Part shown: positions 28,187 through 36,985 of the stretch, in pieces
Layout of the letters: each line of letters opens with the position of its first letter
Position numbering within the stretch: position 1 is the first letter of the stretch
Source of the DNA: Pseudodesulfovibrio sp.
GTDB lineage: Bacteria; Desulfobacterota; Desulfovibrionia; Desulfovibrionales; Desulfovibrionaceae
Assembly: GCA_016744135.1 (NCBI GenBank)
Contig: JADGEX010000001.1
Coordinates: 1,251,029-1,315,028, forward strand
Length of the DNA: 64,000 nucleotides
Direction of reading: 5' to 3'
Notes under the pieces: model-generated
Databases searched by the model: none
Told to the model about the DNA's origin: nothing
The model's input: only the letters and a program-made list of their open reading frames with translations
Position numbers and translations under genes: made by a program

Positions 28187-28666
28187 CTAAATTTCTTTCA
28201 TATCCCTGTTGGCGTATTCAAAGAACTCGCCATCCTTAATGTCGAATTCATGATCAAAAAAAGCCGATGAGATAAGGAACTCAGCAGACGAACGATTGTT
28301 GGCTGTTGGAATATTGTACAAAACAGCCAAACGAAGCAACGCTTTCACATCCACATCATGCGGTTGAGGCTCCATGGGGTCCCAAAAGAAAATGAGAATA
28401 TCAACTTTTCCGTCAGCGATCAGGGCGCCCATCTGTTGATCTCCGCCCAATGGTCCGGACTTCAACCGGGTAACCTTCTTGAGGTCGTGACTCTCTCCAT
28501 CCTTCGAAATTCTTTCCTTGAACAGGATCTCCACCATCTTACCGGTTGTTCCAGTCGCAATCAGATTGTGCTGCATCATCATGTTGCGATTGCAATCAAT
28601 GAAATCCAGAAGCTCACCTTTGCAATTATCATGGGCCACAACCGCTATATTTTTCACTTTATTCAT
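28187..28666 (-). CDS. mgsA: Methylglyoxal synthase
   Basis: The 159-aa enzyme makes methylglyoxal and phosphate from dihydroxyacetone phosphate. All family motifs are present: AHDNCK near the N-terminus, ATGTTG, SGPLGGDQQ with the phosphate loop, and DPMEPQPHDVDVKALLRLA with the catalytic Asp and His. The start has GGAG 5 bases upstream. It is a single gene convergent with the lyase. The function is a phosphate-starvation relief valve for glycolysis. Confidence 0.95.
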   Translation of the reverse strand: MNKVKNIAVVAHDNCKGELLDFIDCNRNMMMQHNLIATGTTGKMVEILFKERISKDGESHDLKKVTRLKSGPLGGDQQMGALIADGKVDILIFFWDPMEPQPHDVDVKALLRLAVLYNIPTANNRSSAEFLISSAFFDHEFDIKDGEFFEYANRDMKEI

Positions 28667-28887
28667 ATCAACTCCAGAGCGTAGCTCAATGTAGTAGTAT
28701 CAATTGTCACGCCAGAGCCTAATCTGCACCTTTCATTGAGGCACCTCAAGAACCATTTTAGTACATCCAAAATAAATCGCTCCAGTGTGTGCAAGACATT
28801 AAGAACGTCTCAGGAAAATACACAATCTCACGAGAATCTCAGAACTTTTCTGTGACGATCCCATGAAAATACCCCATACACAGAAAA
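28667..28887. other. Intergenic stretch upstream of mgsA, nothing recognised
   Basis: The stretch is AT-rich and has no open frame of support. It must hold the mgsA promoter. I see no convincing repeat or structure. Confidence 0.5.
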
Positions 28888-28890
28888 AGC

Positions 28891-28928
28891 GATGACGCCA
28901 GGCGGGGCACGCCTGGCGTCATTCTTTT
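28891..28928. terminator. Hairpin terminator downstream of the MFS gene
   Basis: A 12-bp stem ATGACGCCAGGC / GCCTGGCGTCAT (28892-28903 with 28911-28922) with a 7-base loop. ATTCTTTT follows on the plus strand and CGCTTTTTC on the minus strand. The likely client is the MFS gene, which ends leftward at 28992. Confidence 0.75.
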
Positions 28929-28991
28929 CATGCCCACTTTCCGAGGTGATGGGGGCAGTTACGGAGTGTGAGGCTAAGGGGTGTTTCTATA

Positions 28992-30332
28992 TTAACGAGC
29001 GGTCGCTGCAACCGTACCCGATTTTTTGTGTGCGAACTTAATGGATGTTTCCGGTGCCCAAATGTGACAAACGATGCCACCGATAATCAGGGTAGCGATA
29101 CAAGCACCAAGGGCAGCGTAGATACCAAAGTGTTCATTGACGATGGGCAGCAGGAATGCTCCACCACCGGCACCGATACGGCTGACTGCGATGGTCAGGC
29201 CAACGCCGGAAGCACGCAATTCCGTAGGGAACAGTTCGGGCGGGTAAGCGAACTCAAGAACAATGGAGATGGCAAGTACGGTTGAGAAGGCTGCGAGCAT
29301 AATCAGAGACAACATGCCAGGCATATCAGTCCACAAAGTCATGATAGTCAGGACTGCGCCTGCACCGTAGAATGTGAATAACAGGAACGCCCTGCGGGAG
29401 ATTCTGTCAATAAGCCATGTGCCGATCAGTACGCCGACAATGGTGAAGACGTTGTACATAACGCCGGAGGCATACGGATTCTCAATGTGCATGTTCGAAA
29501 GAACGAGCGGCAGGAAAATGCTGATAGCAAAGAAAGGCAGCACCTGACACAGGAAGAAAACACATGAAACAAGCGTGTTGTAACGAAGTTCGGGGCTGAA
29601 CAGACGAAACCAAGAAGCAGAAGGAGCTTCTTTGTCGGCAGCAGGCAGACCGTAATTTTTACCAAGATACCTGTGGATATTTTCCAAAGCCTTTGCAGCA
29701 TGACCGTTCTGAGCCAACCAGCTGGGAGATTCTGGCACACCAAACCGAAGCAGCATGGTAATGGCTGCGGGAATGGCGGAAGTACAAAGCACCCAACGCC
29801 AGCCGTCGTCCCCAAGGCCGTCCATGAAGAAGCCGACGATGTAGGCGATAACATAACCGACTGTCCAAGATACGAGCAACCAGGCAAGGAAACCCGAACG
29901 TTTCTTGGTGGGGGTCCATTCGCTCAACAGGGCAATACCGACTGTATAATCAGCACCGATACACATGCCGAGCACAAAGCGCAAAACAGCCAACAGCAGC
30001 GGGTCGGAAACAACGAACTGGGCAAGGGACAAAGCGAAAGAAGCAAACATGACTGTGGCGAAAAGAGGCTTTCTGCCAATTCGATCAGCCATAGGGCCAG
30101 CAACAAAACTTCCAAGCAGAATTCCAAACAGGGACGCGGCTCCAAGGACGCCGAGCCAAAAACTAGTCAGTCCCAAAGGTCCTGTCGCGTAGCTGAGAGC
30201 AATACCAACAATGCCGAGAATATACCCATCGGTAATCTGGCCCATGAATGCACCAGCGGCGATTTTGCGATGAATCGGGAAAGATGGAGCATCTTCAAAA
30301 CTTACACCTTGGTGCTTTTGCGTACCCTTCAT
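28992..30332 (-). CDS. MFS transporter (sugar/metabolite:H+ symporter type)
   Basis: This 446-aa protein has 12 predicted membrane helices. MFS signatures are GPMADRIGRKPLF between helices 2 and 3 and PELFPTELRASGVGL near the C-terminal half. It is close to organic-acid or aromatic-compound symporters rather than sugar carriers, but the substrate is unknown. ATG at 30332 has AAGG spaced 9 bases; a GTG at 30341 is less likely. It ends the minus-strand catabolic cluster and is the likely uptake route for its substrate. Confidence 0.85.
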   Translation of the reverse strand: MKGTQKHQGVSFEDAPSFPIHRKIAAGAFMGQITDGYILGIVGIALSYATGPLGLTSFWLGVLGAASLFGILLGSFVAGPMADRIGRKPLFATVMFASFALSLAQFVVSDPLLLAVLRFVLGMCIGADYTVGIALLSEWTPTKKRSGFLAWLLVSWTVGYVIAYIVGFFMDGLGDDGWRWVLCTSAIPAAITMLLRFGVPESPSWLAQNGHAAKALENIHRYLGKNYGLPAADKEAPSASWFRLFSPELRYNTLVSCVFFLCQVLPFFAISIFLPLVLSNMHIENPYASGVMYNVFTIVGVLIGTWLIDRISRRAFLLFTFYGAGAVLTIMTLWTDMPGMLSLIMLAAFSTVLAISIVLEFAYPPELFPTELRASGVGLTIAVSRIGAGGGAFLLPIVNEHFGIYAALGACIATLIIGGIVCHIWAPETSIKFAHKKSGTVAATAR

Positions 30333-30585
30333 AATTGTCACCTTTTGTAAAATTGTCCTGATTACAAATTATTTTTCAAATCCACCAAAGATTTTCTTAA
30401 TGAAAACGGCTTTTCTTCTTTGGTGATCGGCATGCGCAACATCCTTTTTTCAACAACAGTAAAAGCACTGTTATGCATGCAACCGAATAGTCGTGTTAAA
30501 ATCTGTATTGCCCTCCCCCTTCGTCACTCAAGATAAAATACACTGTATGTTTTCATCCTTTACCATCCTATGGACTGCGAAATAC

Positions 30586-31152
30586 CTAACGGTTGTCTTT
30601 CCACCGTGCGCAAAGCGAATTATCAATGCGCAGTTGATCAAGAAGACGACCGGAAAAATGCTGCAACATGTCATCAATGGTCGTTTTGGAATCGTAATAT
30701 GCAGGGCAAAACGGGGCGATGACAGCACCGGCCTCTGTCAAAGTCTGCATATTGCGGAGATGAATCATTGTCAGGGGCGTCTCTCTGGGGACGACTATCA
30801 ACCTCTTGCGCTCCTTCAGCGTCACATCAGCCGCACGATGAATGAGATTGACTCCGGCACCGCTAGCAATGGAGGCCAGGGAACTCATGGAACACGGGCA
30901 GATAATCATGCCGTCATGCTGCCACGACCCGCTGGACGGACCGGCCATCATATCCTTGATGTCGTAGACCTTATGGGCATGTTTTTTGAGCGACAGATCA
31001 CTGCCGCGAAATTCTGATTGCATGACCACTTCCGCGCCCGCCGACACGATAAGATGAACTTCCAGATCCTTGATTCCTGCGTAATGACGCAGAAGCTTTT
31101 CAGCCAGTGGCATACCACTTGCCCCAGTCACACCAACAACAATACGATGCAT
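30586..31152 (-). CDS. ubiX: UbiX family flavin prenyltransferase
   Basis: This 188-aa protein starts RIVVGVTGASGMPLAEKLL (FMN-binding P-loop-like) and has IICPCSMSSLASIASG plus PRETPLTMIHLRNM with the conserved Arg/Glu. UbiX makes prenylated FMN, the cofactor of UbiD-type reversible decarboxylases. No ubiD is visible nearby. The frame begins upstream at 31260; ATG at 31152 with GGGGAG upstream is the family start. It is in the catabolic cluster, so a decarboxylation step may belong to the pathway. Confidence 0.9.
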   Translation of the reverse strand: MHRIVVGVTGASGMPLAEKLLRHYAGIKDLEVHLIVSAGAEVVMQSEFRGSDLSLKKHAHKVYDIKDMMAGPSSGSWQHDGMIICPCSMSSLASIASGAGVNLIHRAADVTLKERKRLIVVPRETPLTMIHLRNMQTLTEAGAVIAPFCPAYYDSKTTIDDMLQHFSGRLLDQLRIDNSLCARWKDNR

Positions 31153-31293
31153 AAACACTCCCCGTCTCAATCTCGGCACCCTGCCCCGGACACCGTGAAA
31201 ATTCGATAAACCTTGCCCTCGACACACAACCTTTCGCCGTGCGGAGCAAGGGGCCAACAATGTCAGCCCCTCACCAGCAGACGTGTTTCGGTT

Positions 31294-31671
31294 TTATTCA
31301 ACCACGCAAATAGCATCCATTTCGATCAGGCAGCCGCCAGCGATATTGCTGACTTCTACGCAGACACGGGCCGGACGATGATCGCCCATGAAATTGGCGT
31401 ACACTTCATTAAACGCCTCGAAGTCATCCCAATTTTCGATAAAAACAGTGGTTTTCGCGATATCGGTGATCTTTAAGCCAGCCTCTTCGAGTACGGCATT
31501 CAGGTTGGCAAGCGTCTGTGCGGCCTGCTCGGCCATGTTTGATCCGACAATCGTCCCACCAACGGGATGAAATGGAACCTGACCGGAAAGGTAGTAAGTA
31601 TTTCCAGCCTTTACGGCATGTGAATATGGACCTACTGAGGCACAGGCTTTAGAAGCATGAACAAATTCCAT
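31294..31671 (-). CDS. ridA: RidA family protein (enamine/imine deaminase)
   Basis: The 125-aa protein has family motifs GPYSHAVKAG near the N-terminus, YYLSGQVPF, and RPARVCVEV with the active-site Arg near residue 101. RidA hydrolyses reactive enamine/imine intermediates to 2-oxoacids and ammonia. It is directly downstream of a FAD amine/amino acid oxidase, which would make exactly such imines, so the pair is functionally coherent. The start lies behind an AGGAGA-like site. Confidence 0.93.
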   Translation of the reverse strand: MEFVHASKACASVGPYSHAVKAGNTYYLSGQVPFHPVGGTIVGSNMAEQAAQTLANLNAVLEEAGLKITDIAKTTVFIENWDDFEAFNEVYANFMGDHRPARVCVEVSNIAGGCLIEMDAICVVE

Positions 31672-31737
31672 GACACTCTCTCCTTGAGGGGGGGCTTGTG
31701 GCTGCCGTTACGCAAACAGCCACAAGCATTGTATATT

Positions 31738-33060
31738 TTAGATTTCGTCTTTGGCGTTGAATTCTTCCCAGGCAAGACGGACGCGTGCACCGGCGGTACG
31801 GAAAGGATCCGGCGGCAACCAGCTGGGCTTGGCAATGCGGCGCAAGAAGTTAAGTTCTTCGCTCTGAACACCGCTGATCCACTCTGCAATGTAGTGACCC
31901 ATCATGCAGGTTTTCGCCACGCCGGCACCTTCACCACAGGCGGAGGCGAACAGGTTGGACGATTTCTGCATCATCAACGGACGATAGTTCATGGTCATGT
32001 TAATCATGCCGCCGTAGACAAATTCAAAGTTCACATGGCGAAGATTGGGGAACCGGTTTTCAAACGCCTTGCGCAACTTGGGAATGGACTGCTGAATGCG
32101 CTGATGTGATGTGGTGAGCTGCGAGTTGAAGGCAAAACCGTTACGCACGTAGATGCGTTGGTCAGCGGTATAACGCACTGTGGTTCCAGCAGGATGACCA
32201 GCAGTACACCCCCAAGGCTCGACGCCTTCAAAATCCCTCAGTTCATTGTCAGTCAATTTACGGGAAAATGCGCCGTAGGAAAGCACGGGGCAAAACACGT
32301 TCTTGACGATACCAAACTGTTCAATGAAAGGACCGCCGGTGACGATGACATGTCCACCGGTGATGGTTCTGCCATTCTTGAGGACAACAGACATTGTGCT
32401 GCCTTCGTCAATGCGCAGAACAGGAGTCTCTTCAAAGATTTCAACATTGTCAGGCAGGGTGGTGCAAAGGCCGCGAAGTACGTCGGCGGGGTTCACCAGA
32501 GTGGAGCCTGCGGTATACAAAGCCTTGGTATAGTACTTGGTACCGAGACGACGGTTCAACTCTTCGCCTTCGAAAATCTTGTAATTAACGCCCATCTTTT
32601 CAAGATCATGCACTTCCGTGTCGATCATCTTGTAGCTACGGGGATGGCAGCAGCAGACATATTTGCCGCTGTCACGCCAATCCACATCAATACCACTATT
32701 ATTGATCGTGTCACGCATTCTACCGATGATGGCGGTGTTCAGCTTGAAGTACATCTTGTTGTCTTCAAAAGAGGAACTACCGGTGTCACCAAAATCGTGA
32801 GGAACATCGATAATAAAACCGGCGTTCTTGCCACTGTCGTTGTTGCCGATCTTGATGGCCTCGATCAAGGCAATCGACTTGTCAGGGTTCAACTCAGCAA
32901 GACGGCTGGCTGCCCCGTACCCACCGTAACCACCGCCAACAATAATGAAATCGTACTTGTCACTCATGTCAGCAGGAGACTTGAAAGTGTGGTCTTTGTA
33001 AGAAGACATTTCAAGCCAGCTCTGCCCGGTAGTCGTTGGAAATAATTTTACTTCATGCAT
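31738..33060 (-). CDS. DAO family FAD-dependent oxidoreductase (amine/amino acid oxidase)
   Basis: This 440-aa enzyme has an FAD Rossmann motif FIIVGGGYGGYGAASRLAEL and a second FAD contact in SGKNAGFIIDV. The C-terminal family region is FVYGGMINMTMNYRPLM. DAO enzymes oxidise amines or amino acids to imines, which fits the adjacent RidA. The start is uncertain: ATG at 33060 has AAGGGAAG upstream, but an internal MSDKYDF near residue 32 is more like the usual family start. The electron acceptor in an anaerobe would not be oxygen, so it probably acts as a dehydrogenase. Confidence 0.85.
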   Translation of the reverse strand: MHEVKLFPTTTGQSWLEMSSYKDHTFKSPADMSDKYDFIIVGGGYGGYGAASRLAELNPDKSIALIEAIKIGNNDSGKNAGFIIDVPHDFGDTGSSSFEDNKMYFKLNTAIIGRMRDTINNSGIDVDWRDSGKYVCCCHPRSYKMIDTEVHDLEKMGVNYKIFEGEELNRRLGTKYYTKALYTAGSTLVNPADVLRGLCTTLPDNVEIFEETPVLRIDEGSTMSVVLKNGRTITGGHVIVTGGPFIEQFGIVKNVFCPVLSYGAFSRKLTDNELRDFEGVEPWGCTAGHPAGTTVRYTADQRIYVRNGFAFNSQLTTSHQRIQQSIPKLRKAFENRFPNLRHVNFEFVYGGMINMTMNYRPLMMQKSSNLFASACGEGAGVAKTCMMGHYIAEWISGVQSEELNFLRRIAKPSWLPPDPFRTAGARVRLAWEEFNAKDEI

Positions 33061-33268
33061 AATGATGCTTCCCTTATTTAAAGTAACGCTGTCAAAAGGC
33101 AGCTGACAAAAAACCTGTCAGAAAACAACCCGTTTTCGAAGCGTCTCTCCCTTTCCTCACAGCTCCGATCTGGGCGGTGGCGCGAAGGCAAGAGCTGCAG
33201 CTCCTACCTCGCAACCAATCGGGAGTTTGGGCTTACGGCTACTAAGGCCTTATCGCCCGTCCCTCCGG
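33061..33268 (-). other. Leader with alternative TGACAG/CTGTCA stems
   Basis: In the 208-base gap before the DAO gene the transcript contains three copies of a TGACAG/CTGTCA-type arm between about 33085 and 33125. Any two can pair and they exclude each other, and one loop is a T-run. This could be an attenuator or a processing site. The GC-rich half near 33150-33268 has several short inverted pairs but no riboswitch I recognise. Confidence 0.35.
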
Positions 33269-35422
33269 CTAATCGTTGGGATGCAACACAATCCGAGCAT
33301 CCGCCACGGCCAGCCCTTTTTCCCATGCGAACACGGGATTCAGATCAACTTCAGCGATCTCTCGTAACTCATTCACCATGTGCGAGATCACACATACCGT
33401 TTCCGCCAAGGCCTCTTTATCGCAAGGAGCAGAGCCTCGGGCTCCTTCCAGCAACTTGTGACCCTTGATTTCTTCCACCATCTGGCGACATGAAGGCATG
33501 TTCACCGGTGCGACGCGGAAAGAGATGTCTTTAAGAATTTCCACGAAGATTCCACCCAAGCCGAACATTACTGTGGGGCCAAACGTTGTATCGTGGCTGG
33601 CGCCGATGATGCATTCCACGCCACCGGGCAGCATGGGAGTCAGCATCACACCAAAGATGTCAGCGTCAGATTTATAGTTCAAACCGTTTGCCACGAGTCG
33701 TGCATAGGCTTCGCGAGCGGCTTGGGCCGAATCGATGCTCAATGCAACGCCTCCGGCGTCGGTCTTATGCAGGATATCCGGGGATACGATCTTCATGACG
33801 ACCTTGCCGCCAAGAGTCTCATATTTCTCAGCCGCTTCATCTTCGCTGCTGGCAAGCAGGCATTCCGCAAGCGGCAAGCCGTAGGCACTCAGCACTTCAC
33901 GGGCCTCAGTCTCCACCAGATTGATACGGCCGCTCTCGCGCACTGCACCAAAAATAGCGTCAACCTTTTCCTTACGATCAGCAGGCAAAGCCGGAAGTTC
34001 GGCTTGAGCCTCTTCCTGCAGGGCATTACGATTCTCGCTGTAATCAACCAGTGCACCCATGGTGCGCATGGCTGCTTTGACGGAATCGAATACCGGCACA
34101 CCCATATCACTGATATAAGCGAGGCATTCGGGACGCTGCGGAGCATAGATGGAGTGCATGACAACTGGTTTGTCAGAAGACTGCACACGAGTGATCATAC
34201 TCTTGGCAACATCCATTTCCAGTTCCCGGAATTCTTCAGACAGGTCGGCATATCCGCCGTAAAGTCCAACGATCACAACGCCGTCGATCTCTGGGTCTTT
34301 CAAAAGCACATCAAGACAGCGATCAAATACCCACATGTCAGCTTCGGGCGTACCCGCAAGGTCGACAGGGTTTTTGATGGGGCAGTGAGGCATCAGAATC
34401 TCAGCCAACTTTCCTTGTGTGGCCTCCGAAAGAACCGGAGCTTCCAGCTTAAAGCTTTCCGCGGAGTCCGTAGCCATAACGCCGTGACCGCCACCGTCTG
34501 TCAGGATAGCGATACGCTTGCCTTGAGCCGGTTTACACTTGGAAAAAGCCTCGGCAACATCCAACAATTCATTGGGGCTGTCTACACGGATGATACCGGC
34601 CTGCTTCAAGGCTGCATCAAAGATCTTTTCACTTCCGGCCAAAGAACCGGTATGAGATGCAGCGGCTCGAGCGCCGGCAGCACTGCGACCAATTTTAATT
34701 GCGGCGATGGGCTTTTTGGCAGCAACTTTACGAGCAGCTTCAAGGAATTTGCGGCCATCTTCCTCGGATTCGACACGCAGACCTTCCATGTAGAGGAGAA
34801 TGACCTTGGAGATATCATCTTCTTCAAGGTATTCCACGAAATCATGAAAACGCAGATCCATCTGGTTGCCAATGGTGGCCCAGCAGCTGTAACCGAGGTT
34901 ACGTGCCTTGGCATTGAAGTTCAGGTCAATGCCGAAGTTTCCACTTTGCAGCACCAGGCTCATGGGGCCGGGGGCGAGATCAATAATACTTGCGTTCATG
35001 CTCACGGCTGCGCTGTAAGTTCCCATGCAGTTGGGACCCTGAATACGCATGCCACCTTTGCGGGCAATCTCAAGCATCTGCCGTTCGATTTCCTTGCCTT
35101 CGGCACCGGTTTCACCAAATCCGGTGGAAACCACGATGGCACTTTTCACGCCTTTTTCCACACACTGCTCCACAACGGGAACAATATATTTCGGTGCAAT
35201 GGCGATGATAGCGAGATCGACATCCCCTTCCACGGACATAATATCCGGGTAGGTCGGGTGTCCCAGAATTTCTCCGCCAGAGCGAGAAATCAGGTAAATA
35301 TCGCCTTCGTATTTATTATCAAACAGGCTTTTTGCCGTCCAATAGCCATACTTTTTCGTGTCGCGCGAAGCACCAATCAGTGCGACGCTACGAGGGCGGA
35401 ACAGGGTCTTCAAATCAGACAT
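33269..35422 (-). CDS. ADP-forming acyl-CoA synthetase (acetate-CoA ligase type)
   Basis: In this 717-aa fused enzyme, the N-terminal CoA-binding and ligase-CoA domain covers about 1-460 (RSVALIGASRDTKKYGYW, and the catalytic region DGGGHGVMATDSAE). The C-terminal ATP-grasp domain runs from about 490 (GGKVVMKIVSPDILHKTDAG, GGIFVEILKDISF). It converts acyl-CoA, ADP and phosphate into free acid and ATP. The alpha and beta halves are fused, as in many bacteria. It sits just after the 2-oxoacid oxidoreductase subunits and should recover ATP from their acyl-CoA product. Confidence 0.92.
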   Translation of the reverse strand: MSDLKTLFRPRSVALIGASRDTKKYGYWTAKSLFDNKYEGDIYLISRSGGEILGHPTYPDIMSVEGDVDLAIIAIAPKYIVPVVEQCVEKGVKSAIVVSTGFGETGAEGKEIERQMLEIARKGGMRIQGPNCMGTYSAAVSMNASIIDLAPGPMSLVLQSGNFGIDLNFNAKARNLGYSCWATIGNQMDLRFHDFVEYLEEDDISKVILLYMEGLRVESEEDGRKFLEAARKVAAKKPIAAIKIGRSAAGARAAASHTGSLAGSEKIFDAALKQAGIIRVDSPNELLDVAEAFSKCKPAQGKRIAILTDGGGHGVMATDSAESFKLEAPVLSEATQGKLAEILMPHCPIKNPVDLAGTPEADMWVFDRCLDVLLKDPEIDGVVIVGLYGGYADLSEEFRELEMDVAKSMITRVQSSDKPVVMHSIYAPQRPECLAYISDMGVPVFDSVKAAMRTMGALVDYSENRNALQEEAQAELPALPADRKEKVDAIFGAVRESGRINLVETEAREVLSAYGLPLAECLLASSEDEAAEKYETLGGKVVMKIVSPDILHKTDAGGVALSIDSAQAAREAYARLVANGLNYKSDADIFGVMLTPMLPGGVECIIGASHDTTFGPTVMFGLGGIFVEILKDISFRVAPVNMPSCRQMVEEIKGHKLLEGARGSAPCDKEALAETVCVISHMVNELREIAEVDLNPVFAWEKGLAVADARIVLHPND

Positions 35423-35445
35423 TGTTTTCCTCTTGGCTCTACGGG

Positions 35446-35667
35446 TTAGTCCAACTCGACGACGCCGATGGCGACATCAGGACAGACGATGCGACACAGG
35501 CCGCACAGGACACAATCTTCAGGACGGACCTGTTCAACAACGTTATATCCTTGACCATTCAAGGTCTGACCGATGGCAAGGGTATCCTTGGGGCAAGCTT
35601 CAACGCACAAACCGCAAGACTTGCAGCGTTCGGCGCAAATAACGTGCTTTTTATTCTTGGCTTTCAT
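35446..35667 (-). CDS. 2-oxoacid:ferredoxin oxidoreductase ferredoxin (delta) subunit
   Basis: The 73-aa protein has two 4Fe-4S binding motifs, CxxCxxCxxxCP at about 11-25 and CVLCGLCRIVCP at about 52-63. It is the delta-like subunit that carries electrons from the TPP enzyme to free ferredoxin. Neighbours are the gamma subunit (5 bases away) and the acyl-CoA synthetase. Confidence 0.92.
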   Translation of the reverse strand: MKAKNKKHVICAERCKSCGLCVEACPKDTLAIGQTLNGQGYNVVEQVRPEDCVLCGLCRIVCPDVAIGVVELD

Positions 35668-35671
35668 AGTA

Positions 35672-36223
35672 TTACTCCGCAGCGCTGACGTAGAGGGCGC
35701 GACCCTTTTCCAGGGCTTTCAAGTTCATTTCCAGCAGGGCAGGCTTCTTGACGCCCATAAGCTCCCGCAACACTTCTTCCACGGTCTCAAACGTCAGGAC
35801 TTTCGTTGCTTCCAGCACAGCTCCGAGCATGACGATATTCGCGCAGCGCACGGAACCGAGTTCCACAGCGACATCAGAAGCCGGAATCAAAACCTGCTTC
35901 ACACCTTCGCGTTCACGAATTTCCGTAATCAAAGAACTGTTTGTCAGCACAAGGCCACCAATGGCCGATCCGTCTATGCAACCATCATAAATGGTCGGAC
36001 TGAGAGCAACACTCACATCAGCGTCGTTCTCCACAAGCGGATTGCCAATGCGGGAATCGGATACGACAACATATCCAGTGGAGTCTCCACCACGCTGCTC
36101 AATGCCGTAGGTCTGGGTCATCACGACCTGCAACGCCTGCTTCATGGCACCCTTGCAAATCAGCTTGGCGAGCAGCGCTGATCCCTGACCGCCGGAACCA
36201 GAAAATGTACACTTAGTTCTCAT
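35672..36223 (-). CDS. 2-oxoacid:ferredoxin oxidoreductase gamma subunit
   Basis: The 183-aa protein has the conserved start CTFSGSGGQGSALLAKL and later YGIEQRGGDSTGYVVVSD. This domain binds CoA or joins the complex. Its start (36223, with another ATG at 36226) overlaps the beta gene end by about 11 bases and has GGAG 7 bases upstream, so it is coupled to it. The frame extends upstream to 36364 but that part lies inside the beta gene. Confidence 0.9.
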   Translation of the reverse strand: MRTKCTFSGSGGQGSALLAKLICKGAMKQALQVVMTQTYGIEQRGGDSTGYVVVSDSRIGNPLVENDADVSVALSPTIYDGCIDGSAIGGLVLTNSSLITEIREREGVKQVLIPASDVAVELGSVRCANIVMLGAVLEATKVLTFETVEEVLRELMGVKKPALLEMNLKALEKGRALYVSAAE

Positions 36224-36974
36224 CATTCTGCTCCATCTCGTTTTTGAAAACTTGTGGCTTGAAGTATTCCACCATTTTTTCCTTGTTCCACTTGTAGGAG
36301 TCCGGCACGGAAAGCTTGAGGCCCGTGGGACAGGGGACAATGAATTCAACAAAGGAAAAACCAAGACCCTTCATCTGACAATCCAAGGCCTTGCGCACGC
36401 TGCTGGCAGCCTTGCGGATACTCTTGGCATCACACACGGATTCGCGAGCAACATATTTGGCTCCACGCATATCAGCCATCATTTCAGGGACACGCAGGGG
36501 GTAACCATGCTGATGCACATCACGGCCCTTGGGAGTGGTCGAAGTGACCTGTCCTTCAAGTGTGGCTGGCGACATCTGGCCGCCGGTCATGCCGAACAGG
36601 TTGTTGTTGATCATGAAACAGGTGACGGGAAGGCCACGGTTGGCTGTGTGCAACAGCTCTGCCAAGCCGATGGCACTGCAATCGCCATCGCCCTGGTAGG
36701 TGTAGACGATGTTATCCGGGTTCGCGACCTTGTACCCAACGGCGACTGCCGGGGCGCGACCGTGCATAGCCTCAATGGCATCAATGTCCATATAGTGATG
36801 AGAGAAACCGCCACAGCCGATACCGACAACGCTGACTGTACGCTTACGGATGCCCAACGCTTCAATGGCTTCCGCAACGAGGCGTGTTACAATGCCGTGA
36901 CCGCAGCCGGGGCAGTAACTGAACTTCTTATCCAGCAACAGTGTTTCGCCGTATATTTTTGCGAGTTCTTGCAT
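36213..36974 (-). CDS. 2-oxoacid:ferredoxin oxidoreductase beta (TPP) subunit
   Basis: This 253-aa protein begins with a FSYCPGCGHGIVTRLVAEA motif and holds the TPP-binding GDGDCSAIG, followed by the INNNLFGMTGGQMSP block. It is the thiamine diphosphate-binding subunit of a KOR/VOR-type enzyme. I cannot tell from this alone whether the substrate is 2-oxoglutarate, branched-chain or another 2-oxoacid. It follows the alpha subunit with 11 bases between. Confidence 0.92.
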   Translation of the reverse strand: MQELAKIYGETLLLDKKFSYCPGCGHGIVTRLVAEAIEALGIRKRTVSVVGIGCGGFSHHYMDIDAIEAMHGRAPAVAVGYKVANPDNIVYTYQGDGDCSAIGLAELLHTANRGLPVTCFMINNNLFGMTGGQMSPATLEGQVTSTTPKGRDVHQHGYPLRVPEMMADMRGAKYVARESVCDAKSIRKAASSVRKALDCQMKGLGFSFVEFIVPCPTGLKLSVPDSYKWNKEKMVEYFKPQVFKNEMEQNDEN

Positions 36975-36985
36975 ATCGTCTATCC

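Noticed and set aside
33593-35449. 618-codon open frame on the plus strand opposite the acyl-CoA synthetase
   Set aside because: It is the antisense shadow of a clearly recognised gene and shows no domain of its own.
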